Assembly (NCBI GenBank): GCA_038229695.1 | Contig: JBBROE010000001.1 | Location: 1 to 64,000, forward strand | DNA length: 64,000 nucleotides | Direction of reading: 5' to 3' | Source: JACMLD01 sp038229695 | GTDB taxonomy: Bacteria > Bacteroidota > Bacteroidia > Chitinophagales > Chitinophagaceae | In this document: positions 51,761 to 60,571 of the stretch, piece after piece | How positions within the stretch are numbered: the stretch's first letter is position 1 | Layout: each line of letters begins with the position of its first letter | Translations under genes and position numbers: made by a program | Notes under the pieces: model-generated | What the model saw: only the letters and a program-made list of their open reading frames with translations | What the model was told of the DNA's origin: nothing | Database searches by the model: none

Positions 51761-51821
51761 GACAGTTCGTATACCAAATCAACCCATACCATAACCCGGA
51801 AAGGTTATACAAACAACAGTT

Positions 51822-52820
51822 ATGAAACAATTAAAAGTTGCCGTGGTGGGTGCCACCGGGCTGGTAGGCACGAAAATGTTACAGGTACTGGCCGAGCGCA
51901 ATTTTCCTGTGGGGGAACTGATTCCTGTGGCTTCCCCCAAATCCGTAGGAAAGGAAGTGGAATACAAGGGGAAGCAATATATGATCAGGAGCATGGAAGA
52001 TGCCATTGCCGCGAAGCCGGACGTAGCCATCTTTTCCGCCGGGGGGAGTACCTCGCTGGAATGGGCGCCGAAGTTCGCGGCAGCCGGCATTACCGTGATT
52101 GATAACTCTTCTGCCTGGCGCATGGATCCAGGAAAGCCGTTGATTGTACCTGAGATCAATGCCGACCTATTGACTGCGGCCGATAAAATAATCGCGAATC
52201 CCAACTGCTCAACCATCCAGATGGTGGTGGCACTGAACCCGCTCCACAAAAAATACAATATTGAACGGGTGGTCGTGTCCACTTACCAGAGCGTTACGGG
52301 CACTGGGGTAAAAGCGGTTACCCAGCTGATGAATGAACGCAGGGGTGAAACCGGGGAGATGGCCTACAAATACCAGATCGACCTGAATGTGATTCCGCAA
52401 ATTGACGTCTTCACCCCTAATGGGTATACCAAGGAAGAAATGAAGATGGTGAACGAGACTAAAAAGATTATGCGCGATAACAGCATCCGGGTTACGGCCA
52501 CCACGGTGCGGATACCGGTGATGGGTGGTCACAGCGAATCGGTAAATGTATCTTTTACCCGCGATTTTGATTTGGAGGAAGTGAAAGAACTACTGCGCAA
52601 CTCCCCGGGCGTGGTTGTTGTGGATGACCCGGAGAAACAACTCTATCCCATGCCCATGGATGCCCATGAAAAGGACGAGGTTTTTGTAGGCCGTATCCGT
52701 CGGGATGAAACACAGGCCAACACCATGAATCTCTGGATTGTGAGTGATAACCTGCGAAAGGGAGCGGCCACCAATGCCATCCAGATTGCTGAATACCTCA
52801 ATGGTAAAGATCTGTTTTAA
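51822..52820 (+). CDS. asd: Aspartate-semialdehyde dehydrogenase
   Basis: A 332-residue NADP-dependent enzyme of the aspartate pathway (aspartyl phosphate to aspartate semialdehyde), leading to lysine/diaminopimelate, threonine and methionine. It has cofactor loop 'VVGATGLVGTKML', 'IFSAGGSTSLEWAPKFA', catalytic Cys129 in 'IIANPNCSTIQMVV', substrate motif 'YQSVTGTG' and catalytic His in 'VMGGHSESV'. It is a single gene with a 61-base gap after the leader terminator and no other aspartate-pathway genes adjacent. Confidence 0.96.
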   Translation: MKQLKVAVVGATGLVGTKMLQVLAERNFPVGELIPVASPKSVGKEVEYKGKQYMIRSMEDAIAAKPDVAIFSAGGSTSLEWAPKFAAAGITVIDNSSAWRMDPGKPLIVPEINADLLTAADKIIANPNCSTIQMVVALNPLHKKYNIERVVVSTYQSVTGTGVKAVTQLMNERRGETGEMAYKYQIDLNVIPQIDVFTPNGYTKEEMKMVNETKKIMRDNSIRVTATTVRIPVMGGHSESVNVSFTRDFDLEEVKELLRNSPGVVVVDDPEKQLYPMPMDAHEKDEVFVGRIRRDETQANTMNLWIVSDNLRKGAATNAIQIAEYLNGKDLF

Positions 52821-52854
52821 CGCGGGAAAACCGAGCCTGTCCATACCCATTCAG

Positions 52855-52874
52855 CCCCGGTTTGTTAGCCGGGG
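52855..52874. terminator. Hairpin between asd and the efflux operon
   Basis: CCCCGG (52855-52860), 8-base loop, CCGGGG (52869-52874), lying between the convergent ends of asd and the adaptor gene. The downstream sequence is only moderately T-rich, so it is a likely but not strong terminator. Confidence 0.5.
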
Positions 52875-52880
52875 TATTAG

Positions 52881-54023
52881 TCATTTTTGCAGGGTGACAG
52901 CTGGAAGTACGCTGCCATTGCGTTGTTCTTCCGAAGCGCTGGTAAGCAGGGTGTCTTGCTGTGCCAGCGGTCCGAATATTTCTGTTTTGCTACCTTCTGT
53001 CCTGCCGGTGGTAACGGCCGTCCACTGTGCTTTCCGGTTGCTCACTTTAATCACGAAGATGCCTTCCGTCGTATTGATAATAGCTGATTTAGGCACAACA
53101 AAACTGCTGTCTGTCCCTCTTGCCGGTATCGATACTTCCGCGATCATACCGGGTAGCAGCTTCCTGTCTTTATTCAGGATATCCATCTCTACACGCTCAG
53201 AACGAAGCCGGCTGTCCAGCGATCCGGCAGACCTGCTTACCGTGGCGGAAAAAGTTTCATTGGGCAGCCCTTTAATGGTAAATGTGACCTGGGAATGGTC
53301 ATGTACATATTTGGTCAGCGATTCCGGGATCAGTACAGTAAGCCTCAGTTTCTGCTGGTCCTGTAAAACGAACAGTGGCTGATCAGATCCTTTGCCGGCC
53401 GGCCCTGCGATGGCACCGGGGTTTACATTTCTTGCGCTGATAACGCCGGCAAACGGCGCACGGATGGTGAGGTAATTCTGCGTATGGCCTGTTTCCTGGA
53501 AAGCCGATTTAGACGATTGCAGCTGCGCCGAATCCGCATTCTTGCGTGCCATGGCCTGGTCCAGATCATTAGGTGAGATGGTGCCGGGTGTCTTGCTGGT
53601 TTCATACAGCCGGTCATAATTCGATTTACTCGCTTGATAAATCGCCGCCTGGGCCTGCAGGCGGCTGGCTGCCCCGGACAACTGTGATCCCATTTCCGGT
53701 GCTTCCATGACAGCCAGTACCTGGCCGGCTTTAACGGCTGTGCCCACGTCGGCATACAGGGTTTTTATGAAGCCGTTCACCTTGGCGTAGATTTCCACCT
53801 GCTGGTAGGGAATCAGTTCCCCCGGCATGGTCACCGCGGAATTCAACCGGTCTTTCGACAACAGGAAGACGGTTACGTAACTGGCGGAATCTTTTTTTGC
53901 CTCCGTTCCGCCGCCCCCCTCATTTGTTCCATTATTGCCGCAGCTACTCCACAACACGGCACAGCAGGCAGCGGTTAACCAATAACGTGATATCTTCGTT
54001 TTATTTATGGTGGTGCGCTTCAT
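52881..54023 (-). CDS. RND efflux periplasmic adaptor (membrane fusion protein)
   Basis: A 380-residue lipoprotein (lipobox 'VLWSSCGNN', Cys28). It has a barrel-sandwich/lipoyl half-motif 'VNGFIKTLYADVGTAVKAGQVLAVMEAPE', a helical hairpin (about 110-190), the second lipoyl half 'TIRAPFAGVISARNVNPGA', and beta-barrel and membrane-proximal domains. It links the RND pump to TolC. It starts at ATG 54023, 23 bases inside the end of the permease gene, suggesting translational coupling. Last gene of the operon TolC-RND-adaptor. Confidence 0.9.
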   Translation of the reverse strand: MKRTTINKTKISRYWLTAACCAVLWSSCGNNGTNEGGGGTEAKKDSASYVTVFLLSKDRLNSAVTMPGELIPYQQVEIYAKVNGFIKTLYADVGTAVKAGQVLAVMEAPEMGSQLSGAASRLQAQAAIYQASKSNYDRLYETSKTPGTISPNDLDQAMARKNADSAQLQSSKSAFQETGHTQNYLTIRAPFAGVISARNVNPGAIAGPAGKGSDQPLFVLQDQQKLRLTVLIPESLTKYVHDHSQVTFTIKGLPNETFSATVSRSAGSLDSRLRSERVEMDILNKDRKLLPGMIAEVSIPARGTDSSFVVPKSAIINTTEGIFVIKVSNRKAQWTAVTTGRTEGSKTEIFGPLAQQDTLLTSASEEQRNGSVLPAVTLQK

Positions 54024-57000
54024 ATAACGAGGGAATATAAAATTTACTTTGTTTGTCTTCGGGATCAAGCGATACGGAATCGGTATTTGTTTTACCCTGC
54101 ACCCACGAAAAAACCAGCGGAAGTACCAACAGGCTGGCAAAGGTGGACGCAATGAGTCCGCCGATGACAGCTCTTCCCAGTGGCGAAGCCTGGTCGCCGC
54201 CTTCTCCCATACCGAGCGCCATGGGTATCATACCGACCACCATCGCCACACTGGTCATCAGGATTGGGCGGATACGCAGTGCGGCCGATTCCCGGGCCGA
54301 TTCCAGCGCATTGCCATTGTGCAGGCGAAGGTGTTCGGCGTTGGTGATCAGTAAAACTGAGTTGGCGATCGACACACCTACCGACATAATCATACCCATA
54401 AAAGACTGGAGGTTCAGGGTGGCCCCCGTCAGCAGCAACAGCACCAGAGAACCCAGCAGTACAGCGGGTACCGTGGAGAGCACTACCAGTGAAACTTTGA
54501 ACGACTGGAAATTGGCCGCCAGCATCAGAAAGATGACGATGATGGCTACGCCAAGTCCACTCTGCAGGCTGTCGAGCGTATCGGTTAGCACGGTGCTGAG
54601 TCCTTTCAGTTCAACTGTCAGGCCACGGGGAAGTTCACCAAGTGAGGCGATGGCTGTGCGGACATCATCCGCCGCCGTGCCCAAATCCTTCTTATACAGG
54701 TTAGCCGTAACCGATAGTTGCGGTATCGAACCGAAATTATCATTTTCGCCGAAGGTCGTGTCCAGCTGGAAGGTGGCGACATCGCTGAGCACCGGGCGAA
54801 CGGAATTTTTCAGGAGCGGGATCTCACCCAGCGCATTGATGCTGGTCATTTTGTTCTCCGGCACCTCCACCTGTACATTGTACCCCAGACCTGCTTTTTC
54901 ATCGATCCATACATTCTTATCGGTGAATCGCGACGAGGAAGTAGAGGCGGTCAGCGACCGCGTAATATCCCCGACATCCACCCCCAGCTGTGCTGCTTTG
55001 ATGCGATCGATGTTGATGTCGATAGCAGGGTAGCTGATCGACTGCCCAATCTGGATATCGCGCAGGTAAGGAATTTGTTTGAGCCGTTCAATCATTTTAT
55101 AAGCATACGCCACATTTTGTTTTTTGTTTTTGCTGCTTACTTTCACTTCTATCGGGGTGGGGGATCCCTGGCTGAGGATTTTATCGGTAAGTGCCATCGG
55201 CTCAAAGGACATGGCAAAATCAGGCATCTTCGCTTTCATATTCTTCCGGTAACGCTCCATCACTTCATCAAGGTTTTCCCGGTAGCTGTCTTTCAGCGCC
55301 ACCTGCAACACGGCTTCGTGCGGCCCGCTCATAAACAGGTAGATGGGGCTGCTCGAAAACTGACCGGGGTGCTGGCCCACAAAAGCTGAAGTAATGGCGA
55401 CATGCTCTTTGCCCACCGTTTCATTCAGCACATCAATAGCCTGCAGCAGCTTTTGTTCGGTACGTTCAAGCCGGGTGCCATCTGGCGCATGAAACCTTAC
55501 CTGGAACTGGCCGGAATTAACTTTCGGCAGCACGTCCCGGCCGATGTGCAGGAAGAGGATCAGTGCCACACCGGTTACCAGCAATACGTACAAGGAGGTA
55601 ATGATTTTTTTATGGGGAAGCAGCCGGTCGAGGAAACGGAGGTAACGGGTCCTGAACCGTTCAAACCGCGTGAGGGCGCCGCCCTTGCCATGCCCGCCTT
55701 CCAGCAGCGTTTTTTTCTGATCCCAGGTATCGCTTTCACCCGCCTCATCCACCACGTAGTTCCGGTATTCGCCGCTGTCTTTTCCCCTGGTATGTTTTCC
55801 CTTCATTATCCAGTTGGCCATTACAGGCACAAATGTTTGCGCCAGCAGGTAAGACACGATCATGGAAAAGGATATTGCCAGCGCGAGTGGTAAAAATAGT
55901 GATCCCGTGATTCCGGTCATGGTAAAGGCCGGTGCAAACACAGCGAGGATACAAAAGAGAATGAGGAGTTTTGGAAAGGCAATCTCCTGGCAGGCATCCC
56001 AGATCGCGAGCGCCTTCGGTTTGCCCATATCCAGGTGCTGGTGAATGTTCTCAATGGTAACTGTTGATTCATCGACCAGGATCCCAATGGCCAGGGAAAG
56101 GCCACTCAGCGTCATGATATTGATGGTCTGGTTGAACAACGACAAAAACAGGACCCCGGCTATGATCGATGTGGGGATGGTAAGGATAACGATGAGGGCT
56201 CCGCGCAGATCACCCAGGAAGAGTAGTACCATCAGGCCCGTGAGCACGGCGCCGATAGCCCCTTCGCTCAGCAGGCTTTTTACCGAGTTGATCACATAAA
56301 CCGACTGATCAAATTCATACGAAAGTTCAACGTCGTCCGGCAACAGGCTCTGGAACCGCGGGATCGCTTTTTTCAGCTTATCCACCACGTCCATAGTGGA
56401 AGCGGTAGCGGATTTGGTAATAGGCATATAAACCGATCGTTTACCGTTCACCAGCGCATAGCTCACCGTAATGTCGGCGGCATCTTCCACCGTAGCCACA
56501 TCCCGCAGGTAAACATTGCCTGCGCCGCCCTTGAACAACGGAATGTTTTCGAAGTCTTTCACTTCCCTGATGGTGGTGTTGGCCGGGGTCAGGTAATTGA
56601 TATCGCCAATCCGCACATTACCGGCAGGCGAGGTCTGGTTGTTAATATGAAGCGCCTCCACCACCTGGTCGACCGTCAGGTTATGCTGCCGCATGGCCTC
56701 CGGATCTACTTTGATAACGATGCTCCGGATGTTGCCTCCGAACGGCGCTGAAGAAATCAGCCCGGGGATAGAGGTGAAAGAAGATCGGATATACACGTTG
56801 GCCATGTCCATCAGCTGGTTGTTGCTGCGGGTCTTGCTGCTGAGGACCAGTTCACCGACCGGCAGGGTATTGGCATCGAAGCGGATGACAAAGGGAGGTT
56901 GTGATCCCGGGGGGAAAATCGCCTGGGCACGATTGGCGAAAGCACTCACTTCGGCCGTCGCCTGGGCCATATTTACGTTTTCATAAAAGGTCAGCTTCAA

Positions 57001-57270
57001 GAGGCTCAGGCCCTGTATGTTTTTTGTTTCGATGCTTTTAACGCCGTTGACATACAGCAGGATGTTCACATACTGCTTTCCAAAAAACGATTCCATCTGG
57101 TTGGGAGAATAGCCGCCAAAGGGATGAGACAGGTAAATCACCGGCAGGTTCATCGCCGGGAAAATATCAATTTTGATATGCTGGATGGCCTTGATACCAA
57201 AGAAAAATAAGCCTGCAACCAGCACCATGATGGTGATGGGTTTCCTGAGTGCTGTCCTGATTAAATTCAT
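54001..57270 (-). CDS. RND-family efflux permease
   Basis: A 1089-residue inner-membrane proton antiporter with the usual twelve-helix arrangement and two large periplasmic loops. The first helix is 'PITIMVLVAGLFFFGIKAI'; TM4 contains 'GLSLAIGILVDESTVTIENI', where the usual Asp-Asp pair is Asp-Glu. The loop region has 'PNQMESFFGKQYV', and the C-terminal half repeats the fold ('GMIMSVGVSIANSVLLITNA'). It resembles multidrug/solvent (HAE1-like) or metal pumps; charged-methionine motifs of copper/silver pumps are not evident, so an organic substrate is likelier. Second gene of its operon, six bases after tolC. Confidence 0.92.
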   Translation of the reverse strand: MNLIRTALRKPITIMVLVAGLFFFGIKAIQHIKIDIFPAMNLPVIYLSHPFGGYSPNQMESFFGKQYVNILLYVNGVKSIETKNIQGLSLLKLTFYENVNMAQATAEVSAFANRAQAIFPPGSQPPFVIRFDANTLPVGELVLSSKTRSNNQLMDMANVYIRSSFTSIPGLISSAPFGGNIRSIVIKVDPEAMRQHNLTVDQVVEALHINNQTSPAGNVRIGDINYLTPANTTIREVKDFENIPLFKGGAGNVYLRDVATVEDAADITVSYALVNGKRSVYMPITKSATASTMDVVDKLKKAIPRFQSLLPDDVELSYEFDQSVYVINSVKSLLSEGAIGAVLTGLMVLLFLGDLRGALIVILTIPTSIIAGVLFLSLFNQTINIMTLSGLSLAIGILVDESTVTIENIHQHLDMGKPKALAIWDACQEIAFPKLLILFCILAVFAPAFTMTGITGSLFLPLALAISFSMIVSYLLAQTFVPVMANWIMKGKHTRGKDSGEYRNYVVDEAGESDTWDQKKTLLEGGHGKGGALTRFERFRTRYLRFLDRLLPHKKIITSLYVLLVTGVALILFLHIGRDVLPKVNSGQFQVRFHAPDGTRLERTEQKLLQAIDVLNETVGKEHVAITSAFVGQHPGQFSSSPIYLFMSGPHEAVLQVALKDSYRENLDEVMERYRKNMKAKMPDFAMSFEPMALTDKILSQGSPTPIEVKVSSKNKKQNVAYAYKMIERLKQIPYLRDIQIGQSISYPAIDINIDRIKAAQLGVDVGDITRSLTASTSSSRFTDKNVWIDEKAGLGYNVQVEVPENKMTSINALGEIPLLKNSVRPVLSDVATFQLDTTFGENDNFGSIPQLSVTANLYKKDLGTAADDVRTAIASLGELPRGLTVELKGLSTVLTDTLDSLQSGLGVAIIVIFLMLAANFQSFKVSLVVLSTVPAVLLGSLVLLLLTGATLNLQSFMGMIMSVGVSIANSVLLITNAEHLRLHNGNALESARESAALRIRPILMTSVAMVVGMIPMALGMGEGGDQASPLGRAVIGGLIASTFASLLVLPLVFSWVQGKTNTDSVSLDPEDKQSKFYIPSLYEAHHHK

Positions 57271-57276
57271 AGCCGG

Positions 57277-58680
57277 CTATTGCACCTGTTTAATAAATAA
57301 ATCAAAATCTCCCGACGCGGCCGCTTTGAGCAATAACGCCTGCCAGCTGTTGATATAGGCTACGCTGATATCCGTTTGTGCCCTGTTCAGTGTGAACAAA
57401 GCCTGCTGCACATCCACGATATTACCCAGCCCGTTTTTATACAGCACGGTCTTCTGCAGGTAGGCATCGGTTGCCGCTTTAAGCTGCAACGGCGCTTCCT
57501 GTACGCTTTTTAAACTATTCTCAATTTGCTGGTCGGCCAGGTAAAGCTGGTCCCGGAGACGGGCCACTTCCAGGTCGTATTCGTCTCTGTAGGCTGCCGA
57601 CAGAAATTCCTGTGCCCTTACCTGTTGCCGGATCTTAGTGGGTCCCATCAGGTTCCAGGTGATCCCGATGCCGAGGAGGTAGTTGTAGCGCTCCGGTTTT
57701 ATGCCATCCAGGTAAGACTTGGTATAGTTATCGGCCAGCGCAGGGGTATAATTGTAACTGAACCCCGAGCCGCGTCCCTGCAAAGTTCCGAATGCGCTGA
57801 GACCGGGGTTGACACTGGTCCGTATATTTTTCTCCAGCGCCTGGCTCTGTGCGACCCGCTGTGCATAATATTTAACCTGGGGGTTATCTGCCGGCGTAAA
57901 AGCGGTCTGGTAATTCACCGGCGGATGGATGAAAAAACTGCTGTCGAGCGACTGCACCGATGCGGGATCCGCCACCAGCAGCTGCAGCAGGTCATTCCTC
58001 AGGCGCTGCTCATTTGCGGTAGCCTGCAACAGGGCAAGCTGGGCCCCCGATACTTCGGCGTTGGCTATAGAAGAATCGACACCGGCTATCAGGCCGGTTT
58101 TCGCCCTGGCTAACACGGATTGCTGCACATAGCCCGCCCGGTCCAGGTTGGCCTTTGCGTTTTCGATGAACCGGCGCGCGACCAGCAAATTGAGGTAGGC
58201 GCCCGCGATGCGAACACTGGTAACAAACTGCTCCTGGCGATAATTGGCAGAATCGGTGCTGAGTTGGGCAAGCGCTGCACCCGTGCGCGCCCGCAGCCGG
58301 CCAAATGAAATAAATTCCCAGTTTATGTTGAGGAGGTACACCGAACCAAACGCAGCATTCCAGCTTTGCGCGGAATACACGGGGCCCGATGCGGAAATGG
58401 TACCGGTAACCGGTGCGGAAACTCCGAACTGGCCGTTGACGGTACCATAGGCTTCCTGCAGGGCACCAATGATATCTGGCAGGTACTGGTTACGGACCTG
58501 CTGTACCTGGGCGGCAGATGATTTAATATAATTGGCGCGGGCCCGGATAGTCTGGTAGCCCGACAAACCCTGCTGCACGGCATCCGACAGCCGCAGCCAA
58601 GGTCGTACCTCCTGGGCATGTAACGGGCAGACCGTTTGGAACATCGCACACAGCAATAGCCCGGTTAGCCCCTTTAACAT
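57277..58680 (-). CDS. TolC-family outer-membrane efflux channel
   Basis: A 467-residue outer-membrane factor: signal peptide (GLLLCAMFQTVCPLHAQ), then two TolC repeats of long helical hairpins rich in Ala/Gln/Asn ('QVQQVRNQYLPDI', 'ANAEVSGAQLALLQATANEQRL', 'LYKNGLGNIVDVQQALFTLN'). ATG 58680 gives a clean signal peptide; ATG 58722 would add 14 residues. It is first of the efflux operon and divergent from an AraC regulator that probably controls it. Confidence 0.9.
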   Translation of the reverse strand: MLKGLTGLLLCAMFQTVCPLHAQEVRPWLRLSDAVQQGLSGYQTIRARANYIKSSAAQVQQVRNQYLPDIIGALQEAYGTVNGQFGVSAPVTGTISASGPVYSAQSWNAAFGSVYLLNINWEFISFGRLRARTGAALAQLSTDSANYRQEQFVTSVRIAGAYLNLLVARRFIENAKANLDRAGYVQQSVLARAKTGLIAGVDSSIANAEVSGAQLALLQATANEQRLRNDLLQLLVADPASVQSLDSSFFIHPPVNYQTAFTPADNPQVKYYAQRVAQSQALEKNIRTSVNPGLSAFGTLQGRGSGFSYNYTPALADNYTKSYLDGIKPERYNYLLGIGITWNLMGPTKIRQQVRAQEFLSAAYRDEYDLEVARLRDQLYLADQQIENSLKSVQEAPLQLKAATDAYLQKTVLYKNGLGNIVDVQQALFTLNRAQTDISVAYINSWQALLLKAAASGDFDLFIKQVQ

Positions 58681-58785
58681 ACAACGGGATGAGAGTAAAA
58701 GCCGACCAGAACTTACCAGCATGTTGTAGATTTTTATCCTTCCTGACAGACCCGGTTATCGTAAATACAGCAAGCGAAAGCCATG

Positions 58786-58812
58786 CAAATGTATCTGAAC
58801 ATTCCATGGCAA
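58786..58812 (-). promoter_or_regulatory. Possible promoter of the efflux operon
   Basis: Minus-strand TTG (58812-58810) and TACATTTG (58793-58786) spaced by 16 bases, a little short. The AT-rich 171-base gap shared with the AraC gene is where its operator is expected, but I see no clear direct repeat. Confidence 0.35.
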
Positions 58813-58851
58813 ATATTGTAGATTCCGTCTATTAACTTGTAATTTCCGGCT

Positions 58852-59706
58852 ATGAAAAGGTTAAAGCAGTTTGAGCCGTTTATCCTGTCTGATTTTGAAC
58901 TGGACGAATATCCCCTTCCACGGCACAACCATACCTACTACGAGATCATCTACATCGTTCACGGGGGTGGCCGGCACTGTCTCAACAAAAGAAATTTTGA
59001 TTACCGGCAGGGGGACCTGTTTCTGCTCACGCCGGAGGACAACCATTATTTCGTGGTTACGGAAAGGACACGGTTTGTTTTCCTGAAATTTACGGCCGGT
59101 TTTTTTTATAACCAGCCGCATACTTCCCCGGGATTTTTTGATCATGAAGTGGAACCGGTGATGCGGAATAAATACCTGCAGGAAATGAAACCCGAGCTGA
59201 CAGCGGCGGACCAGCGCTACCTGCGGTCGGTCATTGACAACCTGGCTGCGCATGCCGGCGGGTCGCCGGGCCTGTCACCCGGAATGATTTTTTACCAGTT
59301 GCTTTCGATCCTGGAAATGGTTAAGCAGGCCCTCGTCCGCCACGGGTTGCAGGATCAGCCCTCCCTGCAGCGCAGCAATGAGCAGCTGCTGAGTTTTATC
59401 CACCAGCATATCTATTCACCGGCATGCATCCAGATAAAGCATGTTGCGCACCAGTTCAATATTTCTGCGGGGTATTTCGGCGCTTATTTCAGGCGGAATT
59501 TCGGTATCAGTTACCGCGAGTATATCAACCGTTACCGCCTTAGCCTTATTGAAAGACGGCTGCAGAGCAGTAAGCTTACGCTCAAGGAAATTGCGGCGGA
59601 ATTCGGCCTGTTTGATGAAAGTCACCTCTCCCGGTACTTTAAAAACCAGCGGAAGATCAGTCCGCGTGTATTCCGTCGGGAACTCCGCGCCGAGCCGGCA
59701 GCGTGA
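58852..59706 (+). CDS. AraC-family transcriptional regulator with cupin sensor domain
   Basis: A 284-residue regulator. The N-terminal cupin-like sensor has 'PLPRHNHTYYEIIYIVHGGG' and 'YRQGDLFLLTPEDNHYF'. The C-terminal double helix-turn-helix has 'IKHVAHQFNISAGYFGAYFR', 'YINRYRLSLIERRLQSS' and 'EIAAEFGLFDESHLSRYFK'. The divergent position relative to the TolC-RND-adaptor operon suggests it controls the pump. Confidence 0.93.
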   Translation: MKRLKQFEPFILSDFELDEYPLPRHNHTYYEIIYIVHGGGRHCLNKRNFDYRQGDLFLLTPEDNHYFVVTERTRFVFLKFTAGFFYNQPHTSPGFFDHEVEPVMRNKYLQEMKPELTAADQRYLRSVIDNLAAHAGGSPGLSPGMIFYQLLSILEMVKQALVRHGLQDQPSLQRSNEQLLSFIHQHIYSPACIQIKHVAHQFNISAGYFGAYFRRNFGISYREYINRYRLSLIERRLQSSKLTLKEIAAEFGLFDESHLSRYFKNQRKISPRVFRRELRAEPAA

Positions 59707-59743
59707 GGCTACGTGCGGGTACAGGGCGGTATCGCTCAAAACC

Positions 59744-60412
59744 CTATTCAGCGAGGGATCTGTTAATGAAGCCCAGCAGCGGCTGGAGCGCTTCGAACGC
59801 GGCCAGGGCAGCCGGTAAGAGGGCTTCACTGGTCAGTTCCCGGTCGGTGATTTTCCGGGTGGCGACAAAGCTCTTCAGCTTGATAAATGTGGCAGCTGGA
59901 TTGTCTTTGTCAAAATCCCGCGGCACATTCACCAGGCTGATATCACCCGTAGTTTCGAGTCCGCCAAAATTGCCGGTGAATTTTTTACTGCCCGTGATCT
60001 TCTTAAACTCGGCAAAACAATAATCGATTTCCTGTCGTACTTTCTTGAGGTCGGGTGGCAGTGGTGCCCAAAGGCCGCCGCCTGCAAATGAGTTCCCGGG
60101 CTGGCAGTGAAAGTAGTACCCCGCCAGCGGGGATTTTTTTCCTCCAGAAGTAAAGCCGGCCCCAAAATTATTTTTGTAAGGACGCTTATCTTTTGAAAAG
60201 CGCACGTCGCGGTTTATCCGGAATACACAGTTCTTAGCCTCGAGTGAAGCGATGGAAGCATCTTTTTTACCGTGCTTACTAATCAGCGCCTGCACAAGTA
60301 CAAGGAAATCTGCTTTTGCCTCTCCATATTTACCGCGGTTGGCTTCAAACCAGGGCTTGTTGTTGTTCCTGTCCAGCGCAGCAAGAAATTTAAGGGTGGA
60401 ATTTTTCAGCAT
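59744..60412 (-). CDS. DUF2461-family protein
   Basis: A 222-residue protein of the DUF2461 family, marked by 'FLAALDRNNNKPWFEANRG', 'VFRINRDVRFSKDKRPYK' and 'GYYFHCQPGNSFAGGGLW'. Function is unknown in bacteria; the conserved basic/aromatic core suggests an enzyme. ATG 60412 is used, since the extra 19 residues to 60469 are Cys/Arg-rich and unlike the family. It converges on the AraC gene. Confidence 0.85.
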   Translation of the reverse strand: MLKNSTLKFLAALDRNNNKPWFEANRGKYGEAKADFLVLVQALISKHGKKDASIASLEAKNCVFRINRDVRFSKDKRPYKNNFGAGFTSGGKKSPLAGYYFHCQPGNSFAGGGLWAPLPPDLKKVRQEIDYCFAEFKKITGSKKFTGNFGGLETTGDISLVNVPRDFDKDNPAATFIKLKSFVATRKITDRELTSEALLPAALAAFEALQPLLGFINRSLAE

Positions 60413-60528
60413 GAGTTCAGGTTTATGAATGCGAATCTCAGGGATTCGGCACTTAGTACAACAGGTCATAGACCGGTATTGTTCGTGTTTTTAAACGCCT
60501 GCAGAAGCGGGGAATAGCGGGCATAAAA

Positions 60529-60556
60529 AAAGGGATGATTTTGAGATCATCCCTTT
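60529..60556 (-). terminator. Intrinsic terminator of the NUMOD4/HNH-like gene
   Basis: A perfect 11-bp stem AAAGGGATGAT (60529-60539)/ATCATCCCTTT (60546-60556) with a 6-base loop. On the minus strand it runs directly into seven T, 16 bases after the gene's stop. Confidence 0.85.
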
Positions 60557-60571
60557 CACGAACTATATTTT

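Noticed and set aside
51592..51792. Minus-strand 66-codon frame over the asd leader
   Set aside because: It overlaps the plus-strand promoter and terminator and gives an unstructured Leu/Lys-rich peptide; there is no minus-strand promoter.
51630..51820. Lysine riboswitch (L box) before asd
   Set aside because: The leader is about 115 bases to the terminator, too short for the L-box fold of roughly 170 bases, and none of its conserved core is visible. The peptide-based attenuator fits better.
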